Of a stretch of 24,337 bases of DNA, positions 14,891-22,487 are shown in pieces. Source of the stretch: a virus; the IMG/VR virus record IMGVR_UViG_3300021185_000239, positions 1 to 24,337 of that record; one strand, given 5' to 3'. The notes beneath the pieces are model-generated. The model searched no databases. It was not told where the DNA came from and saw only the letters and a program-made list of their open reading frames with translations. The translations under genes and the position numbers were made by a program. Positions within the stretch are counted from its first letter, which is position 1; the number at the start of each line of letters is the position of its first letter.

Positions 14891-14926
14891 ATGAGCATAT
14901 TTTAGCGCTACGGCCCTAAAGCTCAT
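14891..14926 (+). promoter_or_regulatory. Structured leader upstream of the capsid gene
   Basis: ATGAGC/GCTCAT (14891-14896 with 14921-14926) and TTTAG/CTAAA (14901-14905 with 14916-14920) stack into an 11-bp stem with a 4-base bulge; the loop holds CGCTACGGCC. The loop sequence, as part of AGCGCTACGGCCC (14904-14916), repeats exactly at 13749-13761 before the scaffold gene. It may be a translational or transcript-stability element of the 185-base capsid leader. Confidence 0.4.
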
Positions 14927-15024
14927 AACAACAAAAGCATGGGAACGTAGGTCTTTGGTGCTGTAGACACGAAGACTATCACTGCCCGCAACCACGATAA
15001 CCTTTTTGCGTCAGGAGAAAAATT

Positions 15025-16200
15025 ATGACTGCAATTTCTGGACTTCGTGGGACTGGTCAGTTCACATCTGACTTCCGTCCCACCAATTACCGGGAGCTTT
15101 TCACGCTCCTAGAACCTAACGGCACTGCACCGCTACAGGCTCTTTTGTCTATGGCTGGTTCAGAGGCAACTGATGACCCGAAGTATAACCACTTCCGCGA
15201 TGAATTGCCTGACCGTAAACTAACAATCGACGGCGCAGTTGCATCAACAAGCACAGCCTCAATCACAGTCGACGCAGGCGACGATGAAGCATTCGTAGTA
15301 CCCGGCACTATCCTCATCAACGTGGATACTGGCGAAGTAATGCGTGCAACATCTGCATCTTCTTCACAGGTGATTGCTGTAGCTCGTAACATCGGCGGCA
15401 CATCTCACCAAATCGCAGACGGCGCGAACATCATCATTGGCGGCCATGCCGACTCTGAAGGTGGCACAAGCCCGACTGCTGTTAGCTTTGACCCAACTAC
15501 CGACTTTAACTACACGCAGATTTTCAAAACTGCTGTACAGGTATCTGGGACTTTGCAGAACACATATCTGCGGACTGGTGACAAAGAGCAAGAGCAGTTG
15601 ACCAAAGCACTGAAGATGCACATGGCCGACATTGAGCGCTCAATGTTCTTTGGTAAGCGTCACGAAGAGAACGGTTCTACCGCTCAGCCAACTCGTTACA
15701 CAGGTGGTTTGACTAACTCAATCACTAACGTAACAGACGGTGCTTCATACGGCGCATCTGCTAACACCATCACTGAGAAAGAGTTTGACCGTCTTCTTAT
15801 TGAAGACATCTTCGCATACGGCTCAACCGAAAAGGTTGCGTTCTGTGGCGCTCGTGTCATCTCTAACCTGATGGAAGTTGGTAAGAACCGTTGGCAACCA
15901 ACTCAAATCGACAATGCTTATGGCGTATCGCTTTCACGCTATACAACATACGCTGGCGATTTGTTGGTCTACATGCACCCAATGTTCCGTCAAGTGCCTA
16001 ACATGGACAAGGAAATGATTATCCTCGACATGAACGAGATTAAATATCGTTACATGCAAGGTCGTGATACTCAGCTTATCCGTGACATCCAGACACCTGA
16101 TTTCGACGGCGTCAAGCACATGTATATGTCAGAGTGCGGCCTAGAAATGACACAGGCGAAGGTACACCACCGCATTAAGGGTTGGAACGCCGTTACCTAA
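15025..16200 (+). CDS. Major capsid protein, DUF5309/SU10-like HK97 fold (391 aa)
   Basis: This is the shell-forming protein. The N-terminus (TSDFRPTNYRELFTLLEPNG) and the LQALLSMAGSEATDDPKYNH segment, a beta-rich insertion with small-residue strands (about residues 65-150), then the long-helix region QEQLTKALKMHMADIERSMF, FFGKRHEENGST and RYTGGL follow the pattern of DUF5309 capsid proteins, the family that includes phage SU10. Position after scaffold, strong AGGAG seven bases before the ATG, flanking hairpin and terminator all fit a highly expressed structural gene. No N-terminal protease delta domain is obvious. The C-terminal part contains IILDMNEIKYRYMQGRDTQL, with the P-domain character of the fold. 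Confidence 0.92.
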   Translation: MTAISGLRGTGQFTSDFRPTNYRELFTLLEPNGTAPLQALLSMAGSEATDDPKYNHFRDELPDRKLTIDGAVASTSTASITVDAGDDEAFVVPGTILINVDTGEVMRATSASSSQVIAVARNIGGTSHQIADGANIIIGGHADSEGGTSPTAVSFDPTTDFNYTQIFKTAVQVSGTLQNTYLRTGDKEQEQLTKALKMHMADIERSMFFGKRHEENGSTAQPTRYTGGLTNSITNVTDGASYGASANTITEKEFDRLLIEDIFAYGSTEKVAFCGARVISNLMEVGKNRWQPTQIDNAYGVSLSRYTTYAGDLLVYMHPMFRQVPNMDKEMIILDMNEIKYRYMQGRDTQLIRDIQTPDFDGVKHMYMSECGLEMTQAKVHHRIKGWNAVT

Positions 16201-16233
16201 TAGGGGACGACCCATAACCCTGACAACCTATAC

Positions 16234-16268
16234 AATAGGGGCTAGAGCAATCTGGCCCCTATTTTTTT
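16234..16268 (+). terminator. Strong intrinsic terminator after the capsid gene
   Basis: AATAGGGGCTAGA-GCAA-TCTGGCCCCTATT gives a 13-bp stem with one G-U pair capped by a GNRA tetraloop, followed by a seven-T run to 16268. The GGAG ribosome binding site of the next gene begins right at the end of the T-run, so transcripts that read through are translated at once. Confidence 0.92.
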
Positions 16269-16278
16269 GGAGTAACCC

Positions 16279-16575
16279 ATGATTAAGAAAACCCGCGTTC
16301 AAGAGCGCAACGAAGTAACCAAAATAGTAAAAGAGGCCGCGCCTAAAAAGGCTATCGCTGAAACACCGAAGGCTCCCAAGGCAAACTTTGTCCTGTTCGT
16401 GTCCGCAGAAGAAGAGGTCGTATCTTTCCCCATCACAGTCGTTGGACAGAAGATTACTCCACTATGGGATAATGAGCGTGAGCATCTAATTTGGCGCGTT
16501 CCAACTGACTTAGTAGAGCGGTTTGCTATGCACGAGTTTGTAGTTAAAGGACGCATTGTACGCGGAGGAAAGTAA
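16279..16575 (+). CDS. Small protein after capsid, unknown (98 aa)
   Basis: The protein has a lysine-rich, probably disordered N-terminus (VKEAAPKKAIAETPKAPKAN, about residues 18-37) and a compact beta-rich C-terminal domain (FVLFVSAEEEVVSFPITVVG, LIWRVPTDLVERFAMHEFVV). I do not know a named family; small proteins in this position are often head decoration, head-tail completion or capsid-stabilising factors. It is the first gene after the strong capsid terminator and uses GGAG six bases before the ATG. Three bases separate it from the connector gene. Confidence 0.7.
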   Translation: MIKKTRVQERNEVTKIVKEAAPKKAIAETPKAPKANFVLFVSAEEEVVSFPITVVGQKITPLWDNEREHLIWRVPTDLVERFAMHEFVVKGRIVRGGK

Positions 16576-16578
16576 GCC

Positions 16579-17298
16579 ATGTCTTACCACGGTTCGTCTT
16601 CATCATCAGGTAGCTCAAGTAGTTCTTCTAGCAGTTCTTCTTCTAGCAGTTCTTCTTCTAGCACCACATACAAGCCGCGCACATATGTCTCAGCGGACAT
16701 CAAAGGCACACGCCCCCAATCTGATGAACCGACTAGAATCGACAACGGTATCGTTGAAGTTGGAGCTATCGACCTAAAAGGCACATTAACCGCCGACATA
16801 GCTCAAGCATCTGACAAGGCTCACCGTGAGCATCAGCAAGAAAAAGACGGCAGAAACAGATATTCTGCAAACAACCCACACCTTAACTCACCCTACTCTT
16901 CTCTTGAGACCTTAGTCTTACAAGCCTTGCGGCGTTACGGCGACATGCACCCCGGAACGGTAGACGGCGAAGTTATGATGATGTTTATCGAATTTGCAAA
17001 CCTCATCATCGAAGACTTGCGTGGGCATCCATACTGGGACAACCCAGAGATAGATTACTACACACACCCGTCAGAGATAAGACAGATACCAGATAACATT
17101 ATGGTGGCTGGCCTTCTGTACCATTACTCAGTGCAACAGCAGTCTAACAAGATTGAGGCTTACGGCCCAATGTACTTCAAGATGATGAACCGTATCCTAT
17201 ACCAAAAGAAATATGGCTCTGGCAAAATTGAGCTTTCTCCGTGGGACAAATCTCAAAGACCAACTGGGGTGCAGGCTTACGACACAAGGAGAAGCTAA
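16579..17298 (+). CDS. Head-tail connector/adaptor-like protein with poly-Ser N-terminus (239 aa)
   Basis: After a low-complexity start (residues 1-28: MSYHGS, then 4 Ser, Gly and 17 Ser) the protein becomes helical: SSLETLVLQALRRYGDMHPG, an FIEFANLIIEDLRGHPYWD helix, an IPDNIMVAGLLYHYSVQQQS helix and MYFKMMNRILYQKKYG. A helical-bundle protein of this size between capsid and tail hub fits the gp4/gp6-type adaptor that binds below the portal. The assignment is from position and fold character, not a specific motif. The serine tract is encoded by two exact 15-bp repeats plus partial copies (16630-16662), so length variation is possible. GGAGG precedes the ATG by 10 bases. Confidence 0.65.
   Translation: MSYHGSSSSSGSSSSSSSSSSSSSSSSSTTYKPRTYVSADIKGTRPQSDEPTRIDNGIVEVGAIDLKGTLTADIAQASDKAHREHQQEKDGRNRYSANNPHLNSPYSSLETLVLQALRRYGDMHPGTVDGEVMMMFIEFANLIIEDLRGHPYWDNPEIDYYTHPSEIRQIPDNIMVAGLLYHYSVQQQSNKIEAYGPMYFKMMNRILYQKKYGSGKIELSPWDKSQRPTGVQAYDTRRS
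16630..16662 (+). repeat. 15-bp tandem repeat encoding Ser
   Basis: AGCAGTTCTTCTTCT occurs twice in a row (16630-16644, 16645-16659) followed by AGC, and a shortened copy precedes it. It encodes most of the 17-Ser run of the connector-like protein while mixing AGC, AGT and TCT codons. Confidence 0.85.
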
Positions 17299-18792
17299 GT
17301 GTCTACGACTTACGCGCCTTCAGGCGTAAACATAAAGGTTTACCCTTATGAGGACTTTCAGGGCATCGACGCATCCCGTGATGTTGGCGCTCTCGACACA
17401 GGCCAAAAGCAACACTTGGTTGAAATCAAAGATGGCTTTGCCGACTGGCGAGGCACATTGGTGCGCGACCCCGGTGCAGAACAGCGTGCGGCAGGCAACA
17501 AGTACATCAAAAGAATTTCGTTCTTCGGGCGCGACTTGGCTGTGTGGGCGCAAGTCGACGGCGGCGGAACATCGCTTCGTTCCGAGCGTGACCATATTGA
17601 GTCGGAAGTTTATCCCAAGAACGCTGTGGTGACTTCGACTGTCTACAACAACAAAGTCGTGTTCGCTTCTCGCGACTACGGCATGTACCAGTATGATGGC
17701 TTTAACTGGAAATCAATCGAAGCGAACTCAGACCCACGCCCAGCATACATTGCTTCTATTCAGCGCCGACTAGCGGTAGCTGGAATGCCGGGTAAAAGAA
17801 CAATCATCGACTTTAGTCGTGTAGATAACGAAGAGGTATTTACCGAGGACGAAGACGACGGCGCTGTTCAAGTAACAAAAGCCGCCGACATCGACGTAGG
17901 TAACATTATTGGTACTGCTGATGAAATTAAGGGACTCGGAGTATTTGAAAACAGCCGCCTTGCGGTTTTCACAAACGACCAGACTTTGGTGTATTCACTC
18001 CACCCCGACTTCACGAGATGGCAGATTGACGATAAGGCCAACATTAAGGTCGGGTGCATCAGCCACAACACAATCACGCAGGCTGGCTCAGACCTATTGT
18101 TCTGCTCTCGTGACGGCATCCATTCTTTACGCCGCTCTGAGACTAACGGTATTACGATTTACACAATACCTATGTCGAACAAGATTGACCTGACATACAG
18201 AGACCTTCTCCGAAACGTAAACGACCTCGAAACAATCAGCGCATTCTACGACCAAGACGAAGGGCAGTACCATGTGTTCTTCCCATTCTCTGACCAAATC
18301 ACAAAGCGGCTTACCTTGTCCCTAAACCCTATGCAGGGTGGAGAAAGTAAGTGGTCAAGCGGCGAGTTCTTAAACATGACTTGTGGCGTGCAGTTGGGCG
18401 GCCAGACCTTAGTCGGCACACCCGGCGGTGTTTGGGAGCGAAAGCGTATTGAAGATGTGACAACCCACAGCCCTGAGATGGTAGTCACAACCCCTATTCT
18501 ATGGCAGGGCGCAATCAATGACACGAAGGAAAGCTACAGCTTCATTCTCCAAGCCACAGGCAAAGGAGAACTGCAAGTAGAGGCTTTTGATGAGAGAGGC
18601 AGATACCTGTCAGCCATCCAGTTTCTTATCGAAGGGGATGGTGCGGACGACAAGTTCCCTGATGTTCCGTTACAAAGACAGTATGAGCGTAAATTTGAAC
18701 ACCGATATAGGGGTGTGCAATTCCGATTCACAACTAAGGGGAAAGGACTGCTCAAAATCATTGGCTTTGCAGTCCAAGTAAGGAGTAGTTAA
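17299..18792 (+). CDS. Tail hub / nozzle protein, P22 gp10-like packaged-DNA stabilisation protein (497 aa)
   Basis: The protein is beta-rich with repeating blade-like strands such as VYNNKVVFASRDYGMYQYDG, GIHSLRRSETNGITIYTIPM and LVGTPGGVWERKR, fitting the beta-propeller nozzle of short-tailed phages (P22 gp10 family). A FQGIDASRDVGAL segment near residues 20-32 and the RDPGAEQRAAG loop resemble the N-termini of such hubs, which begin with a 'G.d......l..g.......n.....g.l..R.G' pattern. It would plug the tail below the connector and hold DNA in. It starts with GTG at 17299, supported by AAGGAG eight bases upstream; no good ATG is closer. Its TAA overlaps the next ATG. Confidence 0.8.
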   Translation: MSTTYAPSGVNIKVYPYEDFQGIDASRDVGALDTGQKQHLVEIKDGFADWRGTLVRDPGAEQRAAGNKYIKRISFFGRDLAVWAQVDGGGTSLRSERDHIESEVYPKNAVVTSTVYNNKVVFASRDYGMYQYDGFNWKSIEANSDPRPAYIASIQRRLAVAGMPGKRTIIDFSRVDNEEVFTEDEDDGAVQVTKAADIDVGNIIGTADEIKGLGVFENSRLAVFTNDQTLVYSLHPDFTRWQIDDKANIKVGCISHNTITQAGSDLLFCSRDGIHSLRRSETNGITIYTIPMSNKIDLTYRDLLRNVNDLETISAFYDQDEGQYHVFFPFSDQITKRLTLSLNPMQGGESKWSSGEFLNMTCGVQLGGQTLVGTPGGVWERKRIEDVTTHSPEMVVTTPILWQGAINDTKESYSFILQATGKGELQVEAFDERGRYLSAIQFLIEGDGADDKFPDVPLQRQYERKFEHRYRGVQFRFTTKGKGLLKIIGFAVQVRSS

Positions 18793-20630
18793 TGGCACGT
18801 CTTAGGCAACAACATCCCCAGAACTATGTGAACTCTGGGAACATCCACACAGATTTTGAGAACGTAATCCGTTATCTCAACTCAGCGGAGCTTGGCGACA
18901 AGACCGTGTCTGAGCTTTTGCGGGTTATCTTCGATGAGGAAGGCGTGTTCAACGGCCCTATCCAAATGCGGGTCGACACCAACGAAGGTCTACAGTATCG
19001 AGTTGGCCAGTACGCAGATGACTCAGAAGGTTGGTACAGCCTAGTCGACATCGGCTCCCTTCGTGGCCCTGCGGGTCAGTCGGTTGGTAACGTCGAGGGT
19101 CCGTTCTTCTTTAACCGTAAAGACACCATTATCGGCTCTACAATCACAGCGATAAGCGTAACTGCCGCTGGTTCCGGCTACACATCTGCTGGATTGTCTA
19201 TCACTCTTAGCGCACCCGACGACCCAGACGGCGTGCAGGCCACTGCTACTGCCACATTGGGCGGCACTAACGGCGACACAATTACGGCTATCAGCCTTAC
19301 AAACGCTGGCTCTGGCTACGCCGCCGCACCGACAGTGACCATCACTGGTGGTAATGGTTCTGGCGCAACAGCAACATCTACAGTTGGTAGCCCCGGCTCT
19401 GTAATCCCATATACTTTTGACCCATCTACGGATGAGATTGTCGTTTATCGCAACGGAATCCTGTTGTTCGACTCAATCGCTTCATCTGCACAGTATGCTA
19501 AGAATGCTTCTGCTGGCACGGTCACATTACAAAACTTGTCACCAGCCGTTGCGTTGGGGGACAAGGTCAGTATCTACTCAATCCGTTCACAGGCCGTAAC
19601 CAACTATCGTCGTGCAGATGAGCTTATCGCTCAGACACAACAGTCAGTCGCGTTTATTCATTCGACTGATGAGAAGTTGTTAGTCTTCCGTAACGGTGTT
19701 CTCCAACAAGAAGGTGGCTCAGCCGACTACTTGGCATCTAGCTCAGTCGGTACAATCACATTCCTTGATACATCTAACCCACTAACGTCTGGCGAGATTG
19801 TGACCATTATCACAGTTGAGAACCAGTCGATTAAGACTGTTGCTGGGTTAATGTTTGAGGATGAGTACACTGATGACAGCGGTTTCATCATATACAACAA
19901 GCTATCTATCCAAAACAACGAGATACCACAGAACAAGGTTTCCAACCTATCAACCTCTTTGGCTGGTAAAGCAAACCTAGTATCTCAGCAGTCGACACCA
20001 ACGGCTCCAGCCACAGGCGACTTATGGCTAGACACAAACCTAAGCCCCGCCATTCTGAAATTCTACGATGGTACGCAGTGGCTTGAGACATCACCAGAAT
20101 CTTCTCTGCCAACATTCGTTCAGACTAACGCAAACGAGTATGTTCGTGTGAACGGTACTGGTACTGGCCTTGAATATGGAGACATCGACTTCTCCGCGCT
20201 AGTCCCCAAGACTTACATGGGTGCGGCTAACGGTGTGGCTACACTGGACACTGGTGGTAAGATGCCTGTGAACCAGTTGCCAGAAACATTCTCGACTCAG
20301 TCGATACCGTTCTTCTCTGTGTGGGAAGACAGTGCGGCGGCTATCGGTAACAAGACTTACTTCGTTACACGGCTTTGGAAGCAGACAATCCGTATTGATG
20401 GCATTGCGTACAAGCTAAACGCAGGCTCATGCACACTTCAGCTTTCAGTCGATGGCACACCAGTCGGAAACACATACAGCGTTACGACTGCACTACAAAA
20501 CGACAACTTGGCCACAGTCATTGAGATTGACGCCACTGTTGCATCAAAGCGTATTGAGCTAGTCGTGACCAACAACTCAGGCGGTCAGACACTTGAGGTA
20601 TCAATCGCGGCCGCAACTGTGAACGTATAG
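18792..20630 (+). CDS. Tail fibre / adhesin with GSGYT repeats (612 aa)
   Basis: The first about 75 residues (FENVIRYLNSAELGDKTVSE, LLRVIFDEEGVFNG, MRVDTNEGLQYRVG) share a module with the 651-aa protein at 7048. Residues about 116-200 hold two GSGY repeats (ITAISVTAAGSGYTSAG, ITAISLTNAGSGYAAAP). Two paralogous domains follow, each with a VYRNGILL / VFRNGVLQQ strand (about residues 218 and 301). Near residue 415 is GDLWLDTN...FYDGTQWLET, then MGAANGVATLDTGGKMPVNQ, a tail-fibre repeat seen widely, and a unique C-terminal beta domain. The place after the tail hub fits a tail-tip or side fibre. No chaperone gene follows this one. Confidence 0.8.
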   Translation: MARLRQQHPQNYVNSGNIHTDFENVIRYLNSAELGDKTVSELLRVIFDEEGVFNGPIQMRVDTNEGLQYRVGQYADDSEGWYSLVDIGSLRGPAGQSVGNVEGPFFFNRKDTIIGSTITAISVTAAGSGYTSAGLSITLSAPDDPDGVQATATATLGGTNGDTITAISLTNAGSGYAAAPTVTITGGNGSGATATSTVGSPGSVIPYTFDPSTDEIVVYRNGILLFDSIASSAQYAKNASAGTVTLQNLSPAVALGDKVSIYSIRSQAVTNYRRADELIAQTQQSVAFIHSTDEKLLVFRNGVLQQEGGSADYLASSSVGTITFLDTSNPLTSGEIVTIITVENQSIKTVAGLMFEDEYTDDSGFIIYNKLSIQNNEIPQNKVSNLSTSLAGKANLVSQQSTPTAPATGDLWLDTNLSPAILKFYDGTQWLETSPESSLPTFVQTNANEYVRVNGTGTGLEYGDIDFSALVPKTYMGAANGVATLDTGGKMPVNQLPETFSTQSIPFFSVWEDSAAAIGNKTYFVTRLWKQTIRIDGIAYKLNAGSCTLQLSVDGTPVGNTYSVTTALQNDNLATVIEIDATVASKRIELVVTNNSGGQTLEVSIAAATVNV

Positions 20631-20640
20631 GGGCATCAAC

Positions 20641-21600
20641 ATGAACAAAGGTGTATTCTCTGGGATACCTAGCTTGGATGACGCAAAGCATTACGAAAGT
20701 ATGCGTGGCGGCGACAACCAAATCTCCTACACAGAGACAGGGGATATGGTCATACCGCCAGAAGTACAGCAGGCCAACCCTGCTCTAATGATGGCGGCAA
20801 TCAAGACCTTTCGGGATATGGGCGCAAACCCCAACCAGTACATATCTGGACACCCAGATGGTAGTTATAACCCAAACACGCAAGCCCAAGAGTTTGCTTG
20901 GTATGACGACTTACTAAAAACTGCTGGAGACTACACACAGACTGCGGCTAACTTTGTTGCTAACAACGACTTAGCTAAAGCCGCCCTGACTGGTACTGTT
21001 ACTGCGGCTGGTGCGAAACTAGCTGGCGCTGACACTAAAGGCGCTCTCGCCGCTGGTGCGGGTGCAGGCTTGGGTTACTATGCTGGAGACAAGCTGTCCA
21101 CTGGATTTGATAATCTGAGCAACAACAAGGGCTTCTTTGATTCAAAGCCAGCGACAAACTACACGTCAACTACTGTGGGACAGTCACTAGGCAACTTAGG
21201 CAAGAGCATAAACTACGGTGCGCTGTCTGGCGCGGCTGGCCTTGGTACGGTTGGCTTAGCTATGTTTGGCAAGCCAGAGATGGAAGAAGACCTACAGCTT
21301 GGGAAGACTAAGGCTTTGAAGTTAGCGGCGATAGCGCCGCCGCCTAATTACTTAGATATGCCGGGGAACGAGCAGGCAAACTTATCAGCCACATTACCGC
21401 AAAACCTACCCATAGCTCCTATGACACCATCGGCGTTGGGGCCACAGGGTGTGTCCTTTAAGAAGAAGGTCAAGGACAGAGACACTGGGCGGTTTAGCTA
21501 TGTTGACTCTGATAGTAGCAACGACGCTGGTGCATTCTCACGGTCATTAAACTCTAAAAGCAGGCGCAAAGGTTTTGGAGGCGGCATTATCTTCGCATGA
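20641..21600 (+). CDS. Gly/Ala-rich virion protein, probable internal or ejection protein (319 aa)
   Basis: The N-terminal half contains GDMVIPPEVQQANPALM followed by NPNQYISGHPDG and NPNTQAQEF, a motif block (GD.VIP.eV......Y..g...G..NP.T...EF) that I know from marine phage virion proteins of unknown exact role. The centre has glycine-zipper-like stretches (GALAAGAGAGLGYYAG near residues 134-149 and GALSGAAGLGTVGLAMFG near 198-215) that could insert into membranes. The C-terminus is basic with RRKGFGGG. Position between fibre and the gp13-like pair suggests an ejected core protein. The stop overlaps the next ATG. Confidence 0.65.
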   Translation: MNKGVFSGIPSLDDAKHYESMRGGDNQISYTETGDMVIPPEVQQANPALMMAAIKTFRDMGANPNQYISGHPDGSYNPNTQAQEFAWYDDLLKTAGDYTQTAANFVANNDLAKAALTGTVTAAGAKLAGADTKGALAAGAGAGLGYYAGDKLSTGFDNLSNNKGFFDSKPATNYTSTTVGQSLGNLGKSINYGALSGAAGLGTVGLAMFGKPEMEEDLQLGKTKALKLAAIAPPPNYLDMPGNEQANLSATLPQNLPIAPMTPSALGPQGVSFKKKVKDRDTGRFSYVDSDSSNDAGAFSRSLNSKSRRKGFGGGIIFA

Positions 21601-22040
21601 TACGCTACGCTACTGAGGACGATATCCAAGCCTCTGTTGAGATTGGCTTTAAGTTTATAAAGGATGGTTACTACAGCCACCTTCCAGTCGACAGAGATAT
21701 GATGCAAGGCCATGCCACTCGTGCTTTAGAAAGTGAGTGGTGGCTTTACCTAGTCGACGAGATTGACGGGAGCCAAGCTGGGTTCTTTTCTGCACATATT
21801 GAAGAAACATTGTTTGGCCCCGGACGCATCGCAATCCAAGACTTAATGTTTATCTTGCCACAGTACAGACGTGGGGCAAGCGCACTAAAGTTCTTGCGCG
21901 AGTTCGAGAAGTGGTCTGTCAGCAAAGATTGCTCCAACCTTTACTTTGCGCCAAGCGTACATGTCGACTCTAGGTTTGACACTTTGGCCAAGCGGGTTGG
22001 CTTTGAGTACATCGGGCCACAATATGGGAAGAAGCTATGA
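21597..22040 (+). CDS. GNAT-fold protein, T7 gp13-like, copy 1 (147 aa)
   Basis: The product starts MIRYATEDDIQASVEIGFKF and runs through IQDLMFILPQYRRGASALKF to KRVGFEYIGPQYGKK. This is the order of an N-acetyltransferase fold: the R.A...D start, a central beta4 strand with 'i.pqyRrg.sa' in place of the acetyl-CoA-binding Q/RxxGxG/A loop, and a 'GF' C-terminal strand. The Phage T7 gp13 family of internal virion proteins has this fold and lies beside ejection genes, so a structural or morphogenetic role is more likely than drug or antibiotic acetylation. The stop overlaps the ATG of a second, paralogous copy. Confidence 0.75.
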   Translation: MIRYATEDDIQASVEIGFKFIKDGYYSHLPVDRDMMQGHATRALESEWWLYLVDEIDGSQAGFFSAHIEETLFGPGRIAIQDLMFILPQYRRGASALKFLREFEKWSVSKDCSNLYFAPSVHVDSRFDTLAKRVGFEYIGPQYGKKL

Positions 22041-22486
22041 TACGTCAGGCCACCCAAGATGACAAAGAACGTGTCATGAACCTAGGCTGGCTCATGTGGA
22101 AGCAAAGCACAGTTTACGAGAAGTTCGGCTGGAGTTGGGACAAGGTCAGCAATATGTTTGACCGATACTGTCAGCAACCAGAAAAGCTCATGTTAGTCGT
22201 AGAGAAAGATGACAACATCATTGGTATGCTTTTAGCAAACACCCACAGCCAATTCTACACAAATGCCAAAGTCGCCAGCCAACAGATATTTTTTATACAC
22301 CCTCTGCATCGTGGTGGTTCAGCCGCGTTACGACTTATGAAGAAGTTTGAGAGCTTTGGACGCCATAACGATTGTGACTTTCTTAACTTCAGCCAAAGCG
22401 TACAAGGCGTGGACGACAGATGGGACAAGTTCTGCAAGAATCTAGGATATACTCATGTAGGCAACACTTATTTCAAGGACTTGTAA
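22037..22486 (+). CDS. GNAT-fold protein, T7 gp13-like, copy 2 (149 aa)
   Basis: This tandem paralogue begins MIRQATQDDKERVMNLGWLM and has QQIFFIHPLHRGGSAALRLM and CKNLGYTHVGNTYFKDL, in the same order as its upstream neighbour. The 'hPlhRGGsAAlrL' loop retains an R-G-G-S-A acetyl-CoA-like phosphate loop, arguably better than copy 1 (R-R-G-A-S-A), so at least this copy may bind acetyl-CoA. Identity between copies is low by eye, meaning an old duplication. ATGA overlap on the left and a one-base gap on the right place it in the same translational chain as the ejection-type proteins. Confidence 0.75.
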   Translation: MIRQATQDDKERVMNLGWLMWKQSTVYEKFGWSWDKVSNMFDRYCQQPEKLMLVVEKDDNIIGMLLANTHSQFYTNAKVASQQIFFIHPLHRGGSAALRLMKKFESFGRHNDCDFLNFSQSVQGVDDRWDKFCKNLGYTHVGNTYFKDL

Positions 22487-22487
22487 G

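Noticed and set aside
14881-14900. TAATACAGACATGAGCATAT resembles the start of the T7 RNA polymerase promoter
   Set aside because: Only the first six bases match well; the initiation half of the promoter is absent and no other copy was noticed, so it is probably chance.
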